Source: Pseudomonas saliphila (GTDB taxonomy: Bacteria > Pseudomonadota > Gammaproteobacteria > Pseudomonadales > Pseudomonadaceae). Taken from it: DNA of 64,000 nt. Under the pieces are notes generated by a model, which was not told where the DNA came from, ran no database searches, and was given only the letters and a program-made list of their open reading frames with translations. The position numbers and the translations under genes were made by a program. Shown here piece by piece: positions 53,259-62,324 of the stretch. Where the stretch lies: the NCBI RefSeq assembly GCF_008638345.1, contig NZ_VTVA01000017.1:255-64254 (forward strand). The letters are read 5' to 3'. Every line of letters begins with the position of its first letter. Position 1 is the first letter of the stretch.

Positions 53259-53975
53259 ATGAACGAAGACTATTCAGACAAGCCGGAAACGGCCGAAGAA
53301 GCCCTGCAATCAATCGTTGTGGGCCTGAAGCGGTTTCGCACCGAGGTGTATCCCGCGCAGCGTGAGCTGTTCAAGAAACTCGCACATGAGCAAAAGCCGA
53401 AGGCCATGTTCATCACCTGTGCCGATTCACGCGTGGTGCCCGAGTTGATCACCCAGAGTGCTCCGGGTGATCTGTTCGTTACCCGGAACGTCGGCAACGT
53501 GGTGCCGCCTTACGGGCAGATGCTGGGCGGCGTCTCAACGGCGATTGAATTTGCCGTCATGGCGCTGGACGTGCATCACATCATTATCTGCGGCCATTCC
53601 GATTGCGGCGCGATGAAGGCAGTACTTAACCCTGGCTCGCTCAAACGCATGCCGACAGTAAAGGCCTGGCTGCGCCATGCCGAGGTGGCCAGGGTAGTGG
53701 TTGAGGAGAACTGCGGCTGCGCCGATCACACCACCTTGGGCGCCTTGACCGAGGAAAACGTGGTGGCGCAGCTGAACCATCTGAGCACCCACCCATCGGT
53801 AGCGGCACGGCTGGCAAGCGGGCAATTGTTCATCCATGGCTGGGTCTACGATATCGAAACCTGCGAGATCAGAGCCTACGACGCTTCAACCGGGAAATTC
53901 CGTTTGATCGATGACGGCCCCCTACCGATGGCCACACCCAAATCGCGCTACTCCCCTATCGCCCAGGGGGAGTAA
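53259..53975 (+). CDS. Beta-class carbonic anhydrase
   Basis: A 238 aa beta carbonic anhydrase. Zinc ligands are C54 (in CADSR with D56 and R58), H113 and C116 (in CGHSDCGAM). The active-site block LFVTRNVGNVVPPYG is complete. The ATG at 53259 gives the normal length; the in-frame start at 53217 lies inside pycB. Only 25 bp separate it from pycB on the same strand, so it is probably co-transcribed and supplies bicarbonate to pyruvate carboxylase. Confidence 0.93.
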   Translation: MNEDYSDKPETAEEALQSIVVGLKRFRTEVYPAQRELFKKLAHEQKPKAMFITCADSRVVPELITQSAPGDLFVTRNVGNVVPPYGQMLGGVSTAIEFAVMALDVHHIIICGHSDCGAMKAVLNPGSLKRMPTVKAWLRHAEVARVVVEENCGCADHTTLGALTEENVVAQLNHLSTHPSVAARLASGQLFIHGWVYDIETCEIRAYDASTGKFRLIDDGPLPMATPKSRYSPIAQGE

Positions 53976-54018
53976 GGCACTGAACCTCCGCGCTGCGCTC
54001 ACGCGTGGCGCAGATCAG

Positions 54019-54047
54019 TTCTGATCGCACCCGAATGTGGTTATACT
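54019..54047 (+). promoter_or_regulatory. Candidate sigma-70 promoter of purEK
   Basis: TTCTGA at 54019-54024 and TATACT at 54042-54047 are 17 bp apart. The -10 box is good and the -35 box weak. A start near 54054 would put the hairpin at 54106-54144 inside the purE leader. Confidence 0.45.
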
Positions 54048-54105
54048 GTGCCGCTTCATATTCTGCGCACTGCTGAGGCACTTCCCTACAGCAGGCTGCA
54101 CCGCC

Positions 54106-54144
54106 AAGCCACGCCAGTCATTCTTGCGTGGCTTGTTGGTTTTT
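54106..54144 (+). terminator. Terminator-like hairpin upstream of purE
   Basis: AAGCCACGC (54106-54114) pairs perfectly with GCGTGGCTT (54126-54134) around an 11-base loop, followed by GTTGG and five T. It could end the carbonic anhydrase transcript or act as an attenuator in the purE leader; only 38 bp remain between it and purE, with no promoter visible there. Confidence 0.75.
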
Positions 54145-54182
54145 ACCGCGATTGAGCGGCACAACTGAATGAGGCAACAACA

Positions 54183-54674
54183 ATGACCGCACTGGTTGGC
54201 GTGATCATGGGCTCCAAGTCCGACTGGTCGACCCTGAGCCACACGGCCGATATGCTGGAACAGTTAGGCATTCCCTACGAGGTGAAGGTGGTTTCCGCGC
54301 ACCGCACCCCTGATCTGCTGTTCCAGTATGCAGAGCAAGCCGACGGCCGGGGCATCGAAGTGATCATCGCTGGTGCCGGCGGTGCTGCGCACCTGCCCGG
54401 CATGTGCGCGGCCAAGACGCACCTGCCAGTGCTTGGCGTCCCGGTGCAGTCGTCTATGCTGTCCGGTGTCGATTCGCTGCTGTCGATCGTGCAGATGCCC
54501 GCCGGTGTTCCGGTTGCCACGCTGGCGATTGGCAAGGCCGGGGCGATCAATGCTGCGCTGCTGTCCGCCAGCATTCTCGGCGCCAAGCATCCGCAGTTTC
54601 ACCAGGCACTGAATGATTTCCGTAACAAGCAGACCGAAATGGTGCTGGATAACCCGGACCCGCGTCAGGCGTGA
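54183..54674 (+). CDS. purE: N5-carboxyaminoimidazole ribonucleotide mutase
   Basis: A 163 aa class I PurE that converts N5-CAIR to CAIR in purine synthesis. The phosphate-binding start is [13 protein letters not shown], the catalytic segment is [12 protein letters not shown], and [11 protein letters not shown] is the third conserved loop. Length is normal. purK begins 10 bp after its stop; the pair forms the bacterial bicarbonate-dependent carboxylation step. Confidence 0.97.
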   Translation: MTALVGVIMGSKSDWSTLSHTADMLEQLGIPYEVKVVSAHRTPDLLFQYAEQADGRGIEVIIAGAGGAAHLPGMCAAKTHLPVLGVPVQSSMLSGVDSLLSIVQMPAGVPVATLAIGKAGAINAALLSASILGAKHPQFHQALNDFRNKQTEMVLDNPDPRQA

Positions 54675-54684
54675 GGATAACAGC

Positions 54685-55767
54685 ATGAAGATTGGCGTAA
54701 TCGGCGGTGGACAACTGGGACGGATGCTGGCGCTGGCGGGCACTCCGCTGGGTCAGCAGTTTGCTTTTCTTGATCCGGCTCCGGACGCCTGCGCACAGGC
54801 GTTAGGTGAACATCTGCGTGCCGATTTCAGCGATCATGACCATCTTCGCCAATTGGCCGATGAAGCCGACGTGGTGACCTTCGAATTCGAAAGCGTACCG
54901 GCCGAGACGGTGGCCTTTCTGGCGCAATACGTCCCGGTCTACCCCAACGCCGAATCGTTGCGTATCGCCCGCGATCGCTGGTTCGAGAAGTCCATGTTCC
55001 TCGAGCTGGAGATCCCCACCCCCGAGTTCGCCGATATCCAGTCCCAGGACAACCTCGAAGCGGCCATCAAGCGCATCGGCCTGCCGGCGGTACTGAAAAC
55101 CCGCACTCTGGGTTACGACGGCAAGGGTCAGAAGGTGCTGCGTTATCCGGAGGATGCCCACAATGCCTTCGCCGAGCTGGGCACTGTGCCCTGCATTCTC
55201 GAAGGCTTTGTACCCTTCGACGGCGAAGTGTCGTTGATTGGGGTGCGTGGCCGTGACGGCGAAACACGCTTCTATCCGCTGGTTCACAACGTCCACGAAG
55301 ATGGCATCCTGAAACGCTCCGTCGCCAGCAGCGACCACCCGTTGCAGGGCCTGGCCGAGGATTACCTTGCGCGGGTCATGCAAGAGCTCGATTACGTCGG
55401 CGTGATTGCCTTCGAATTCTTCGAGGTTGAGGGTGGGCTCAAGGCCAACGAAATTGCCCCGCGGGTGCATAATTCCGGGCACTGGACGATTGAAGGTTCA
55501 GAGTGCAGTCAGTTTGAAAACCATCTGCGCGCCATTGCCGGATTGCCACTTGGTTCCACCGCGTGCGTCGGCGAAAGCGCCATGGTCAATCTGATCGGGG
55601 AAGTGCCGCCGGTGGAAAAGATGACGGCAATCGAAGACTGTCATCTGCATCACTATGGCAAGGCGTTCAAGCCGGGCCGCAAGGTGGGGCACGCCACGCT
55701 GCGCTGTGCCGACAAGGCGACGCTGCAGGCGCGGATTGATCAGGTAGAGCAACTGATCAAGGGCTGA
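54685..55767 (+). CDS. purK: N5-carboxyaminoimidazole ribonucleotide synthase
   Basis: A 360 aa ATP-grasp enzyme that carboxylates AIR with bicarbonate and ATP. It starts KIGVIGGGQLGRMLALAG; the ATP-grasp core has LKTRTLGYDGKGQ, and FEVEGGLKANEIAPRVHNSGH carries metal ligands. The ATG at 54685 follows AGGA; the frame reaching back into purE is discarded. Ends before a strong terminator. Confidence 0.97.
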   Translation: MKIGVIGGGQLGRMLALAGTPLGQQFAFLDPAPDACAQALGEHLRADFSDHDHLRQLADEADVVTFEFESVPAETVAFLAQYVPVYPNAESLRIARDRWFEKSMFLELEIPTPEFADIQSQDNLEAAIKRIGLPAVLKTRTLGYDGKGQKVLRYPEDAHNAFAELGTVPCILEGFVPFDGEVSLIGVRGRDGETRFYPLVHNVHEDGILKRSVASSDHPLQGLAEDYLARVMQELDYVGVIAFEFFEVEGGLKANEIAPRVHNSGHWTIEGSECSQFENHLRAIAGLPLGSTACVGESAMVNLIGEVPPVEKMTAIEDCHLHHYGKAFKPGRKVGHATLRCADKATLQARIDQVEQLIKG

Positions 55768-55863
55768 ACTGCCGAGAGGGCTGCGTTCGGACTCGACGAC
55801 GGAGCCCAGGCACAGCATTGGTGTAGCGCAGGCGCACTACACTCCCAGGAACATCCAGGAAAG

Positions 55864-55888
55864 GCCGGCGTAGCAACGCCGGCTTTTT
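55864..55888 (+). terminator. Intrinsic terminator of purEK
   Basis: GCCGGCGT and ACGCCGGC form a perfect 8 bp stem around AGCA, followed by five T. Confidence 0.92.
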
Positions 55889-55898
55889 CTTTGCCTAA

Positions 55899-56921
55899 TC
55901 AGTCGGCGATGTGTACCAGCTGCTTGCCGAAGTTCTTGCCGTTGAGCATTCCCTTGAACGCCTCGACTGCATTCTCCAGACCTTCGGCCACCGACTCGCG
56001 GTATTTCAGCTGATGGTTAGCCACCTGCTCAGCCAATATGCCGGTAATTTCCTGATGACGGTCCTGCCACTCGGTCACCAAAAAGAAGCGGTGCTCGGGC
56101 GGGGTTTCCATGGCTTTGAAGACCTGGAACGGCGTCTCGACCTTGCTCGCATCTTCAGCATTGTAGGCTGACACATAACCGCAGATCGGCACGCGCGAAC
56201 CCGGGTTGAGCAATTTTGCTACCGCACGGGTCACTTCGCCGCCGACATTCTCGAAGTACACGTCGATGCCGTCGGGACAGGCCGCCTTGAGATCAGCCTG
56301 CAGGTTGCCGGCCTTGTAATCGACGCAGGCATCAAAGCCCAGCTCCTCGACCACGAAGCGGCACTTTTCCTCACCACCAGCGATACCCACCGCGCGACAC
56401 CCCATCTGCTTGGCAGTCTGGCCCACGACCGTACCCACCGGACCTGAGGCCGCAGCCACTACCACCGTTTCACCGGCCTTGGGTTTGCCAACGAATTTCA
56501 GACCGCAGTAACCGGTACGCCCCGGCATGCCGGCCACACCCAGATAAGCCTGCAACGGTACGCCCTTGGGCTCGATCTTGTAGACCATCTGCGCGTCGCC
56601 GGGAATGATGAAATATTCCTGCCAGCCGGTGTAACAGGTGACCAGATCGCCGACGCTGTAGTTGCCGGACTTCGACTCAATGACCCGACATACGCTTTCG
56701 CCGACGATGGTCTCCCCGAGGCCGATCGGATCCATGTAGCCCTTGGAGTCATTCATGCGTGGCCGCATATAGGGATCGAGTGACAGCCAAAGGGTCTGGA
56801 GCAGAACCTCGCCGTCGCGAATGTCGCGTACCGGCTCTTGCTCCATGACCAGATCGCCGTCGCGAATTTCACCCTGTGGGCGTTGCTTGAGAACTATCTT
56901 GCGATTGGTAAAGTCGGTCAT
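55899..56921 (-). CDS. NADP-dependent oxidoreductase, CurA-like (MDR family)
   Basis: A 340 aa zinc-free medium-chain reductase of the leukotriene B4 dehydrogenase/CurA group. Key pieces are LSLDPYMRPRMNDSKGY, GMPGRTGYCGLKFVGKPKAGETVVV and the dinucleotide loop AASGPVGTVVGQTAKQMG. The zinc-binding Cys/His pattern of alcohol dehydrogenases is absent. Such enzymes reduce alpha,beta-unsaturated ketones or aldehydes with NADPH; the physiological substrate is unknown. Monocistronic, facing the purEK terminator. Confidence 0.9.
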   Translation of the reverse strand: MTDFTNRKIVLKQRPQGEIRDGDLVMEQEPVRDIRDGEVLLQTLWLSLDPYMRPRMNDSKGYMDPIGLGETIVGESVCRVIESKSGNYSVGDLVTCYTGWQEYFIIPGDAQMVYKIEPKGVPLQAYLGVAGMPGRTGYCGLKFVGKPKAGETVVVAAASGPVGTVVGQTAKQMGCRAVGIAGGEEKCRFVVEELGFDACVDYKAGNLQADLKAACPDGIDVYFENVGGEVTRAVAKLLNPGSRVPICGYVSAYNAEDASKVETPFQVFKAMETPPEHRFFLVTEWQDRHQEITGILAEQVANHQLKYRESVAEGLENAVEAFKGMLNGKNFGKQLVHIAD

Positions 56922-57073
56922 GGTGCCTCGCGTGCTGAATGGTTGAATGACAGCTTCGAGTGAAGCAGCCCCAGATCATAGACCAGGTTCAGTCCCGGAA
57001 CAGATTCCGCAGGCTACTATTCATGACTCTGATCCAGCACCAATTAGCAGACCGAAACCATGCCCTAACGCGA

Positions 57074-57616
57074 TCAGCCGGCCCAGTCCTCAGCGAGATG
57101 TTCGTTCTTCAAGCGCACGTAATTGTTGGCCGAATAGGTAAAGAACGCCTTTTCGTCGTCGGTCAGCGGCCTGATGGCCCGCGCCGGACTGCCCACATAC
57201 AGGTGCCCGCTTTTCAACGTACGGTTGGCCGGCACCAGACTGCCGGCGCCCAGAATCACTTCGTCCTCAACCACAGCGCCGTCCATCACGATGCTGCCCA
57301 TGCCAATCAGTGCCCGGCTGCCAATGGTGCAGCCATGCAGCAACACCTTGTGGCCGATAGTGACGTCGTCGCCGATGATCAGCGGGTAGCCGGTGGGGTT
57401 GAAAGGCCCGGCGTGGGTGATATGCAGCACACTGCCGTCCTGTACACTGGTGCGTGCGCCGATGCGGATATGCAACATATCCCCACGAATTACCACCGCC
57501 GGCCATATCGAACAATCGTCACCCAGCACTACGTCACCCAGCACTACTGCCGAGGGGTCGACAAACACGCCCTGCCCAAGCTGCGGCGTCTTGTTTGCGA
57601 AAGGTCTTACATTCAT
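57074..57616 (-). CDS. Gamma-class carbonic anhydrase-like protein
   Basis: A 180 aa left-handed beta-helix protein with hexapeptide repeats. Metal-binding histidines fall at H65 (SVLHIT), H89 and H94 (IGHKVLLHGC), the gamma carbonic anhydrase pattern also found in YrdA/PaaY. The ATG at 57616 with AAGG upstream begins the homologous MNVRPFANKTPQLG. Many relatives have weak or no anhydrase activity, so the call is to family only. Divergent from prlC. Confidence 0.88.
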   Translation of the reverse strand: MNVRPFANKTPQLGQGVFVDPSAVVLGDVVLGDDCSIWPAVVIRGDMLHIRIGARTSVQDGSVLHITHAGPFNPTGYPLIIGDDVTIGHKVLLHGCTIGSRALIGMGSIVMDGAVVEDEVILGAGSLVPANRTLKSGHLYVGSPARAIRPLTDDEKAFFTYSANNYVRLKNEHLAEDWAG

Positions 57617-57790
57617 GGCTTTGCACCTTATGCAGGAAGCTCTTGGCACAGTTCGGCACCGGAGCGTCGGGCGGCTCGCCGGCAACCCTCATTTCGGATC
57701 GGTGACGCCACCAGCCGTGCCAAAAGGCGTCATATTAAATAAGATGACGGTCAAAGTCCGTGTTTTCTCGAATCAGGATACCCAAACGCC

Positions 57791-59851
57791 ATGTCAAATC
57801 CGTTATTGCAGCCCTACGACCTGCCACCCTTTAGCGCCATCAAGGCCGAGCACGTCAAGCCGGCCATCGAGCAGATCCTGGCGGACAATCGCAAGCAACT
57901 GCACGCGTTGCTGGCGACCAACCCGACCGAGTGGACCTGGTCGGATCTCATCGAGCCGCTGGACGATCTGGGCGAGCGGCTGTCGAGCGCCTGGTCGCCG
58001 GTGGGCCATCTGAATGCCGTGATGAACAGCCCCGAAATACGCGACGCCTATAACAGCAGCCTGCCCCTGCTCAGCGAGTATTTCACCGAGCTGGGTCAGA
58101 ATCAGCAGTTGTTTGAAGCCTATACCCAACTGGCCGAAAGCGATGACTTCGCCAACCTGGACGCCGCGCAGCAATTCATCATCGAGCACACGCTGCGTGA
58201 TTTCCGCCTGTCGGGCATCGCCCTGCCCCCGGCGCAGCAAAAGCGCTACGGCGATATCCAGATGCGCCTCTCCGAGCTGCAGAGCACGTTCTCCAATCAG
58301 CTGATGGATGCCACTCAGGCCTGGAGCAAACAGATTACCGATGCCGCCGAGCTGCAGGGGCTGACCGAGTCAGCCATGGCGCAGGCACGCCAGGCCGCTG
58401 AAGCGCGGGAGCTGGACGGCTGGCTGATCACCCTGGAATTCCCCAGCTATTTCGCCGTGATGACCCACGCCGATAACCGGGCGCTGCGGGAAGAGGTCTA
58501 TACCGCCTACAGTACGCGCGCGTCTGATCAAGGCCCCTACGCTGGCGAGAATGACAACGGCCCGCTGATCGACGAAATCCTCGCCCTGCGCCAGGAGCTG
58601 GCCGAACTGTTGGGTTATGCCAATTTCTCGGAACTGTCGTTGGCCACCAAAATGGCCGACAGCACCGATCAGGTACTGGGCTTTCTGCGTGATCTGGCCA
58701 AGCGCAGCAAGCCGGCGGCCGGAGCCGATCTGCAGGCGCTTCGCGAATATGCTGCCGAACAGGGCTGCAAGGATTTACAGGCATGGGATGTCGGGTATTA
58801 CGGCGAGAAACTGCGCCAGCACCGCTATGCCATCTCCCAGGAAGCGCTGCGCCCGTATTTTCCAGTGAACAAGGTGCTCGACGGGATGTTTGCGATCGCC
58901 GGACGTCTTTATGGCGTCGAGATGCGTGAAGTCGATGAATTCGACCGCTGGCATCCCGACGCACGGCTGTTCGAAATTGTTGAGGATGGCCAGGTCATCG
59001 GGCGCTTCTTCCTGGATCTCTACGCGCGCAGCAACAAACGTGGCGGCGCCTGGATGGATGGCGCGCGCGACCGTCGTCTGCTGCCGGGTGGTGATATCCA
59101 GCGGCCGGTGGCCTACCTGGTGTGCAATTTTACGCCGCCAGTCGCCACTGCGGCAATTGGCGACACACCGGCGCTGCTGACGCACGATGAAGTCACTACC
59201 CTGTTCCACGAATTCGGTCATGGCCTGCATCACCTGCTGACCCGGGTCGATTACGCCTCGGCGTCGGGGATCAACGGCGTCGCCTGGGATGCCGTCGAGC
59301 TGCCAAGCCAGTTCATGGAGAACTGGTGCTGGGAGCCCGAGGGTCTGGCACTTATGTCAGGCCATCACGAGACCGGCGAGCCGCTGCCGCAGGACCTGCT
59401 GGAGAAAATGCTTGCCGCGCGCAACTTCCAGTCCGGCATGGGCATGCTTCGGCAGATCGAATTTTCCCTGTTCGACTTCGAGTTGCACGCCAGACGCGAG
59501 CCTGGTCGCAGCGTTCAGCAGGTACTGGATGCAATACGCGATGAAACCTCCGTGTTGCGCCCGCCGGCGTTCAATCGCTTCCAGAATGGCTTTGCGCACA
59601 TCTTCGCCGGCGGCTACGCGGCCGGCTACTACAGCTACAAATGGGCTGAAGTGCTGTCCGCCGATGCATTCTCACGCTTCGAAGAGGAAGGCATCTTCAA
59701 TATCGACACCGGACGCGCCTTCCGCGACACCATCCTGGCGCAGGGCGGCAGCTGTGAGCCCATGGCGTTGTTCGTTGCCTTCCGCGGGCGCGAGCCATCC
59801 ATCGATGCTCTGTTGCGCCACAGCGGCCTGACCGGAGACGAAGCGGCATGA
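57791..59851 (+). CDS. prlC: Oligopeptidase A
   Basis: A 686 aa M3-family zinc metallopeptidase of the cytoplasm that degrades short peptides including cleaved signal peptides. The zinc motif is TLFHEFGHGLHHLL (HExxH), with the third ligand Glu in the downstream ELPSQFMENW block. Length matches E. coli PrlC. yheV overlaps its last four bases. Confidence 0.96.
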   Translation: MSNPLLQPYDLPPFSAIKAEHVKPAIEQILADNRKQLHALLATNPTEWTWSDLIEPLDDLGERLSSAWSPVGHLNAVMNSPEIRDAYNSSLPLLSEYFTELGQNQQLFEAYTQLAESDDFANLDAAQQFIIEHTLRDFRLSGIALPPAQQKRYGDIQMRLSELQSTFSNQLMDATQAWSKQITDAAELQGLTESAMAQARQAAEARELDGWLITLEFPSYFAVMTHADNRALREEVYTAYSTRASDQGPYAGENDNGPLIDEILALRQELAELLGYANFSELSLATKMADSTDQVLGFLRDLAKRSKPAAGADLQALREYAAEQGCKDLQAWDVGYYGEKLRQHRYAISQEALRPYFPVNKVLDGMFAIAGRLYGVEMREVDEFDRWHPDARLFEIVEDGQVIGRFFLDLYARSNKRGGAWMDGARDRRLLPGGDIQRPVAYLVCNFTPPVATAAIGDTPALLTHDEVTTLFHEFGHGLHHLLTRVDYASASGINGVAWDAVELPSQFMENWCWEPEGLALMSGHHETGEPLPQDLLEKMLAARNFQSGMGMLRQIEFSLFDFELHARREPGRSVQQVLDAIRDETSVLRPPAFNRFQNGFAHIFAGGYAAGYYSYKWAEVLSADAFSRFEEEGIFNIDTGRAFRDTILAQGGSCEPMALFVAFRGREPSIDALLRHSGLTGDEAA

Positions 59852-60108
59852 CGGATATGAAGAGACGCTTTATTGCCGGGGCGGTGTGCCCCGCCTGCAG
59901 TCAGATGGACACCATCGTGATGTACGAAGAGGATGGCGTGCCGCATCGCGAATGCGTCAGTTGCGGCTTCGCCGATACCCTGGATGAGCGGGGCAACTCG
60001 GTGCCCCGTGAGATTCCGACTCGAGTGACGGCGCCGAAGCCGGCGAAACCGGCGGCGACCTCACATACGGTGCAGTTCTTTCCCAACCCGAAACTGAAGA
60101 AGAAGTGA
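59848..60108 (+). CDS. yheV: YheV-like zinc-ribbon protein
   Basis: An 86 aa protein with two CxxC knuckles, CPACSQMD and CVSCGFAD, forming a zinc ribbon, and a basic C-terminus ending FPNPKLKKK. The ATGA overlap with prlC indicates coupling; the prlC-yheV pair is conserved in gammaproteobacteria. Function unknown. Confidence 0.9.
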   Translation: MTDMKRRFIAGAVCPACSQMDTIVMYEEDGVPHRECVSCGFADTLDERGNSVPREIPTRVTAPKPAKPAATSHTVQFFPNPKLKKK

Positions 60109-60117
60109 ACCCGGAGG

Positions 60118-60762
60118 TCAGGCGGCGGCGCGCCACTTGATCTCCACCCCCAGCTCCTCGGACATACAAGGCCACTGGTCCCATAACCTGCGACAGGTTT
60201 CCGGGCCCATCTGCGCCTTGTAGGCCTGGAACGCCTCACCTTCAAACAGCGTTTCCGGGATCAGTGTCTGCGCTGTGCGCTCGACCTGCACATCCAGCTC
60301 ATTGGAAAAGGGTTCGCCCAACAACTGATGGACAATCAGGTTGGCGCGGGTCATGCCTAGCGGGATCAGCGGGCCGCAGCCATGCATGACATATCTATCG
60401 TTGACCTCTTCCACCAACCGGTGCGCCAGATAGGCCTCATCAAGCAGCGCCAGCATGCCCTGATGATCCGCCGGCAGGGCGGGCGGCTGCAGAAAAAAAT
60501 CTTCCGCGACTTTCAGTACCGGCAGCAAGCGGGTCCGCAGCTGCGCAGCCTCGGCCACCGCTTCGGCTGCTTCAAGGATATCCGGCACCTGAGCGATGTA
60601 AGCATTGATGAAGCTCAACAAAGTTGCAGCCTCACCAGGCTCCGGTGCAATCGCTGGATGCAGGTCGGGCAGCCGGTGCTCCAGCCAGTCTCTCAAGGCT
60701 GCCTCGCTCTGCTGGTTCGCGCGTGCCTCGGCGACGCGCTCTCTTAATCCGGAAATGTTCAT
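60118..60762 (-). CDS. Conserved hypothetical protein
   Basis: A 214 aa soluble, largely helical, acidic protein. Visible blocks are LHPAIAPEPGEAATLLSFIN, VPDILEAAEAVAEAAQLRTR and MGPETCRRLWDQWPCMSEEL. No motif I recognise. It lies nine bases from yheV in convergent orientation and faces away from coxB. I believe relatives occur near the aa3 oxidase genes in pseudomonads, but no function is known to me. Confidence 0.7.
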   Translation of the reverse strand: MNISGLRERVAEARANQQSEAALRDWLEHRLPDLHPAIAPEPGEAATLLSFINAYIAQVPDILEAAEAVAEAAQLRTRLLPVLKVAEDFFLQPPALPADHQGMLALLDEAYLAHRLVEEVNDRYVMHGCGPLIPLGMTRANLIVHQLLGEPFSNELDVQVERTAQTLIPETLFEGEAFQAYKAQMGPETCRRLWDQWPCMSEELGVEIKWRAAA

Positions 60763-60974
60763 GGAAACTCCATGCGAGTACTACATGATGTGATGTGGGC
60801 ACTACGCGGCTGCCCGCGGTGGGGGATAGGGAAAACAGTTTAAAGCTAGCAGAGGGTCCAAGCACCGTCAAAGTGGCTCATCGGTGAGGCATTATATTTA
60901 TTTGGGTAATCTGCTGATAGCGTCACAAAGCCCATGGAAGAGCTACTGACTACCACAACTGTGCCGAAACGTGC

Positions 60975-61035
60975 TTGACCCGGGTCAAAATAAACCGCAA
61001 CCAGATATTGCGATCACCCCCGCCGGGGCTATACT
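60975..61035 (+). promoter_or_regulatory. Candidate coxB promoter region with palindrome and RpoS-type -10
   Basis: TTGACCCGGGTCAA (60975-60988) is a perfect 14 bp palindrome resembling an Anr/Fnr box (TTGAT-N4-ATCAA) with one change per half. CTATACT (61029-61035) is the classic RpoS-type -10. P. aeruginosa aa3 oxidase genes are RpoS-dependent, which fits. The 427 bp gap 60763-61189 shows no gene; a leader of about 150 bases would precede coxB. Confidence 0.45.
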
Positions 61036-61189
61036 CGGGACTGTCTGGTAGCCGTTGGGGGGCTGCGCTTTTGCCTGTCAGGACCTTTGGGGGAAATGTA
61101 AGCAGGCTTTTGCAAGACCTTTGCAGTATGGGTCGATCTCCCCGTTGCGCCAGTTTGGTTGATAAAAAAAATAAACAGGGGAACCGGGA

Positions 61190-62314
61190 ATGTTGCGATA
61201 TGCAAGTGCCTGGCTGGGTGGTCTGTCACTGCTAGCAGTCAGCAGTTCCGCCAGCGCCGACTGGGAAGTAAACATGACCAAAGGGGTGACAGACGTCAGT
61301 CACTCGGTCTTCAATCTCCATATGACCATATTCTGGATTTGCGTGGCCATTGGCGTCATCGTGTTCGGGATAATGTTCTGGTCGATGTTTATGCACCGGA
61401 AATCTCGCGGAGCCGTTCCGGCGACCTTTCACGAGAACCTCACGGTCGAAATTCTCTGGACCGTCATTCCGCTGCTTATTCTGGTAGGCATCGCCATTCC
61501 CGCTACCAAGACGCTGATCGACATCTACGATACCGAGGATCCTGACATCGATATCATGGTGACGGGGTATCAGTGGCGTTGGCAATATAACTATGTTGGT
61601 GAAGACGTCAGTTTCTTCAGCCACATGACGACCTCCCGCGATGCAATCAACAACGTGGCCGACAAGGGCGAAAACTACCTGCTCGAAGTCGACGAGCCAG
61701 TGGTCATTCCGGTGGGCAAAAAGGTTCGCTTCCTGGTCACCTCCGCGGATGTGATCCATTCATGGTGGGTTCCATCGCTGGCCGTCAAGCGGGATGCGAT
61801 TCCAGGGTTCATCAACGAATCCTGGACCCGCGTGGAAGAGCCCGGCATCTATCGTGGGCAATGTACCGAGCTGTGCGGCCGCGATCATGCCTTCATGCCC
61901 ATCGTGGTCGACGCCCGGTCCCAGGAAGACTATGACACCTGGCTGGCGGAGAAGAAGGAATTCGCCGCCCGCGAAGCCGAGCTGACTGAAAAGGAATGGA
62001 CGCTCGAGGAGCTGATGGAACGAGGCGAGCGCGTCTATTCCAGCACCTGTGCCTCCTGTCACCAGCCAACCGGCCAGGGTATTCCAGGCGCCTTCCCGTC
62101 ACTCGTCGGGACGGACATGGTCATGAATGATCTCACCGGCCACATCGACATCGTGGTCAACGGCAGCCCGGGTACCGCCATGGCGGCGTTCGGTGCGCAG
62201 CTCTCCGAGGTAGATCTGGCAGCGGTCATCACCTACGAACGTAACGCCTGGGGTAACGATACCGGCGATTTGGTGACACCGCTCGACATCCTCGAATTAG
62301 AAGAAGATCAATAG
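61190..62314 (+). CDS. coxB: Cytochrome c oxidase subunit II with fused cytochrome c domain
   Basis: A 374 aa aa3-type oxidase subunit. It has a signal peptide (about 1-24, ending ASA), two membrane helices (about 42-66 and 82-104) and a periplasmic CuA domain with VIHSWW and CTELCGRDHAFM supplying His, Cys, Cys, His and Met ligands. The aromatic electron-entry patch GYQWRWQYNY is present. The extra C-terminal cytochrome c domain binds haem at CASCH (about 287-291), the caa3-like form. coxA follows 10 bp downstream. Confidence 0.96.
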   Translation: MLRYASAWLGGLSLLAVSSSASADWEVNMTKGVTDVSHSVFNLHMTIFWICVAIGVIVFGIMFWSMFMHRKSRGAVPATFHENLTVEILWTVIPLLILVGIAIPATKTLIDIYDTEDPDIDIMVTGYQWRWQYNYVGEDVSFFSHMTTSRDAINNVADKGENYLLEVDEPVVIPVGKKVRFLVTSADVIHSWWVPSLAVKRDAIPGFINESWTRVEEPGIYRGQCTELCGRDHAFMPIVVDARSQEDYDTWLAEKKEFAAREAELTEKEWTLEELMERGERVYSSTCASCHQPTGQGIPGAFPSLVGTDMVMNDLTGHIDIVVNGSPGTAMAAFGAQLSEVDLAAVITYERNAWGNDTGDLVTPLDILELEEDQ

Positions 62315-62324
62315 GAGACCTGTC

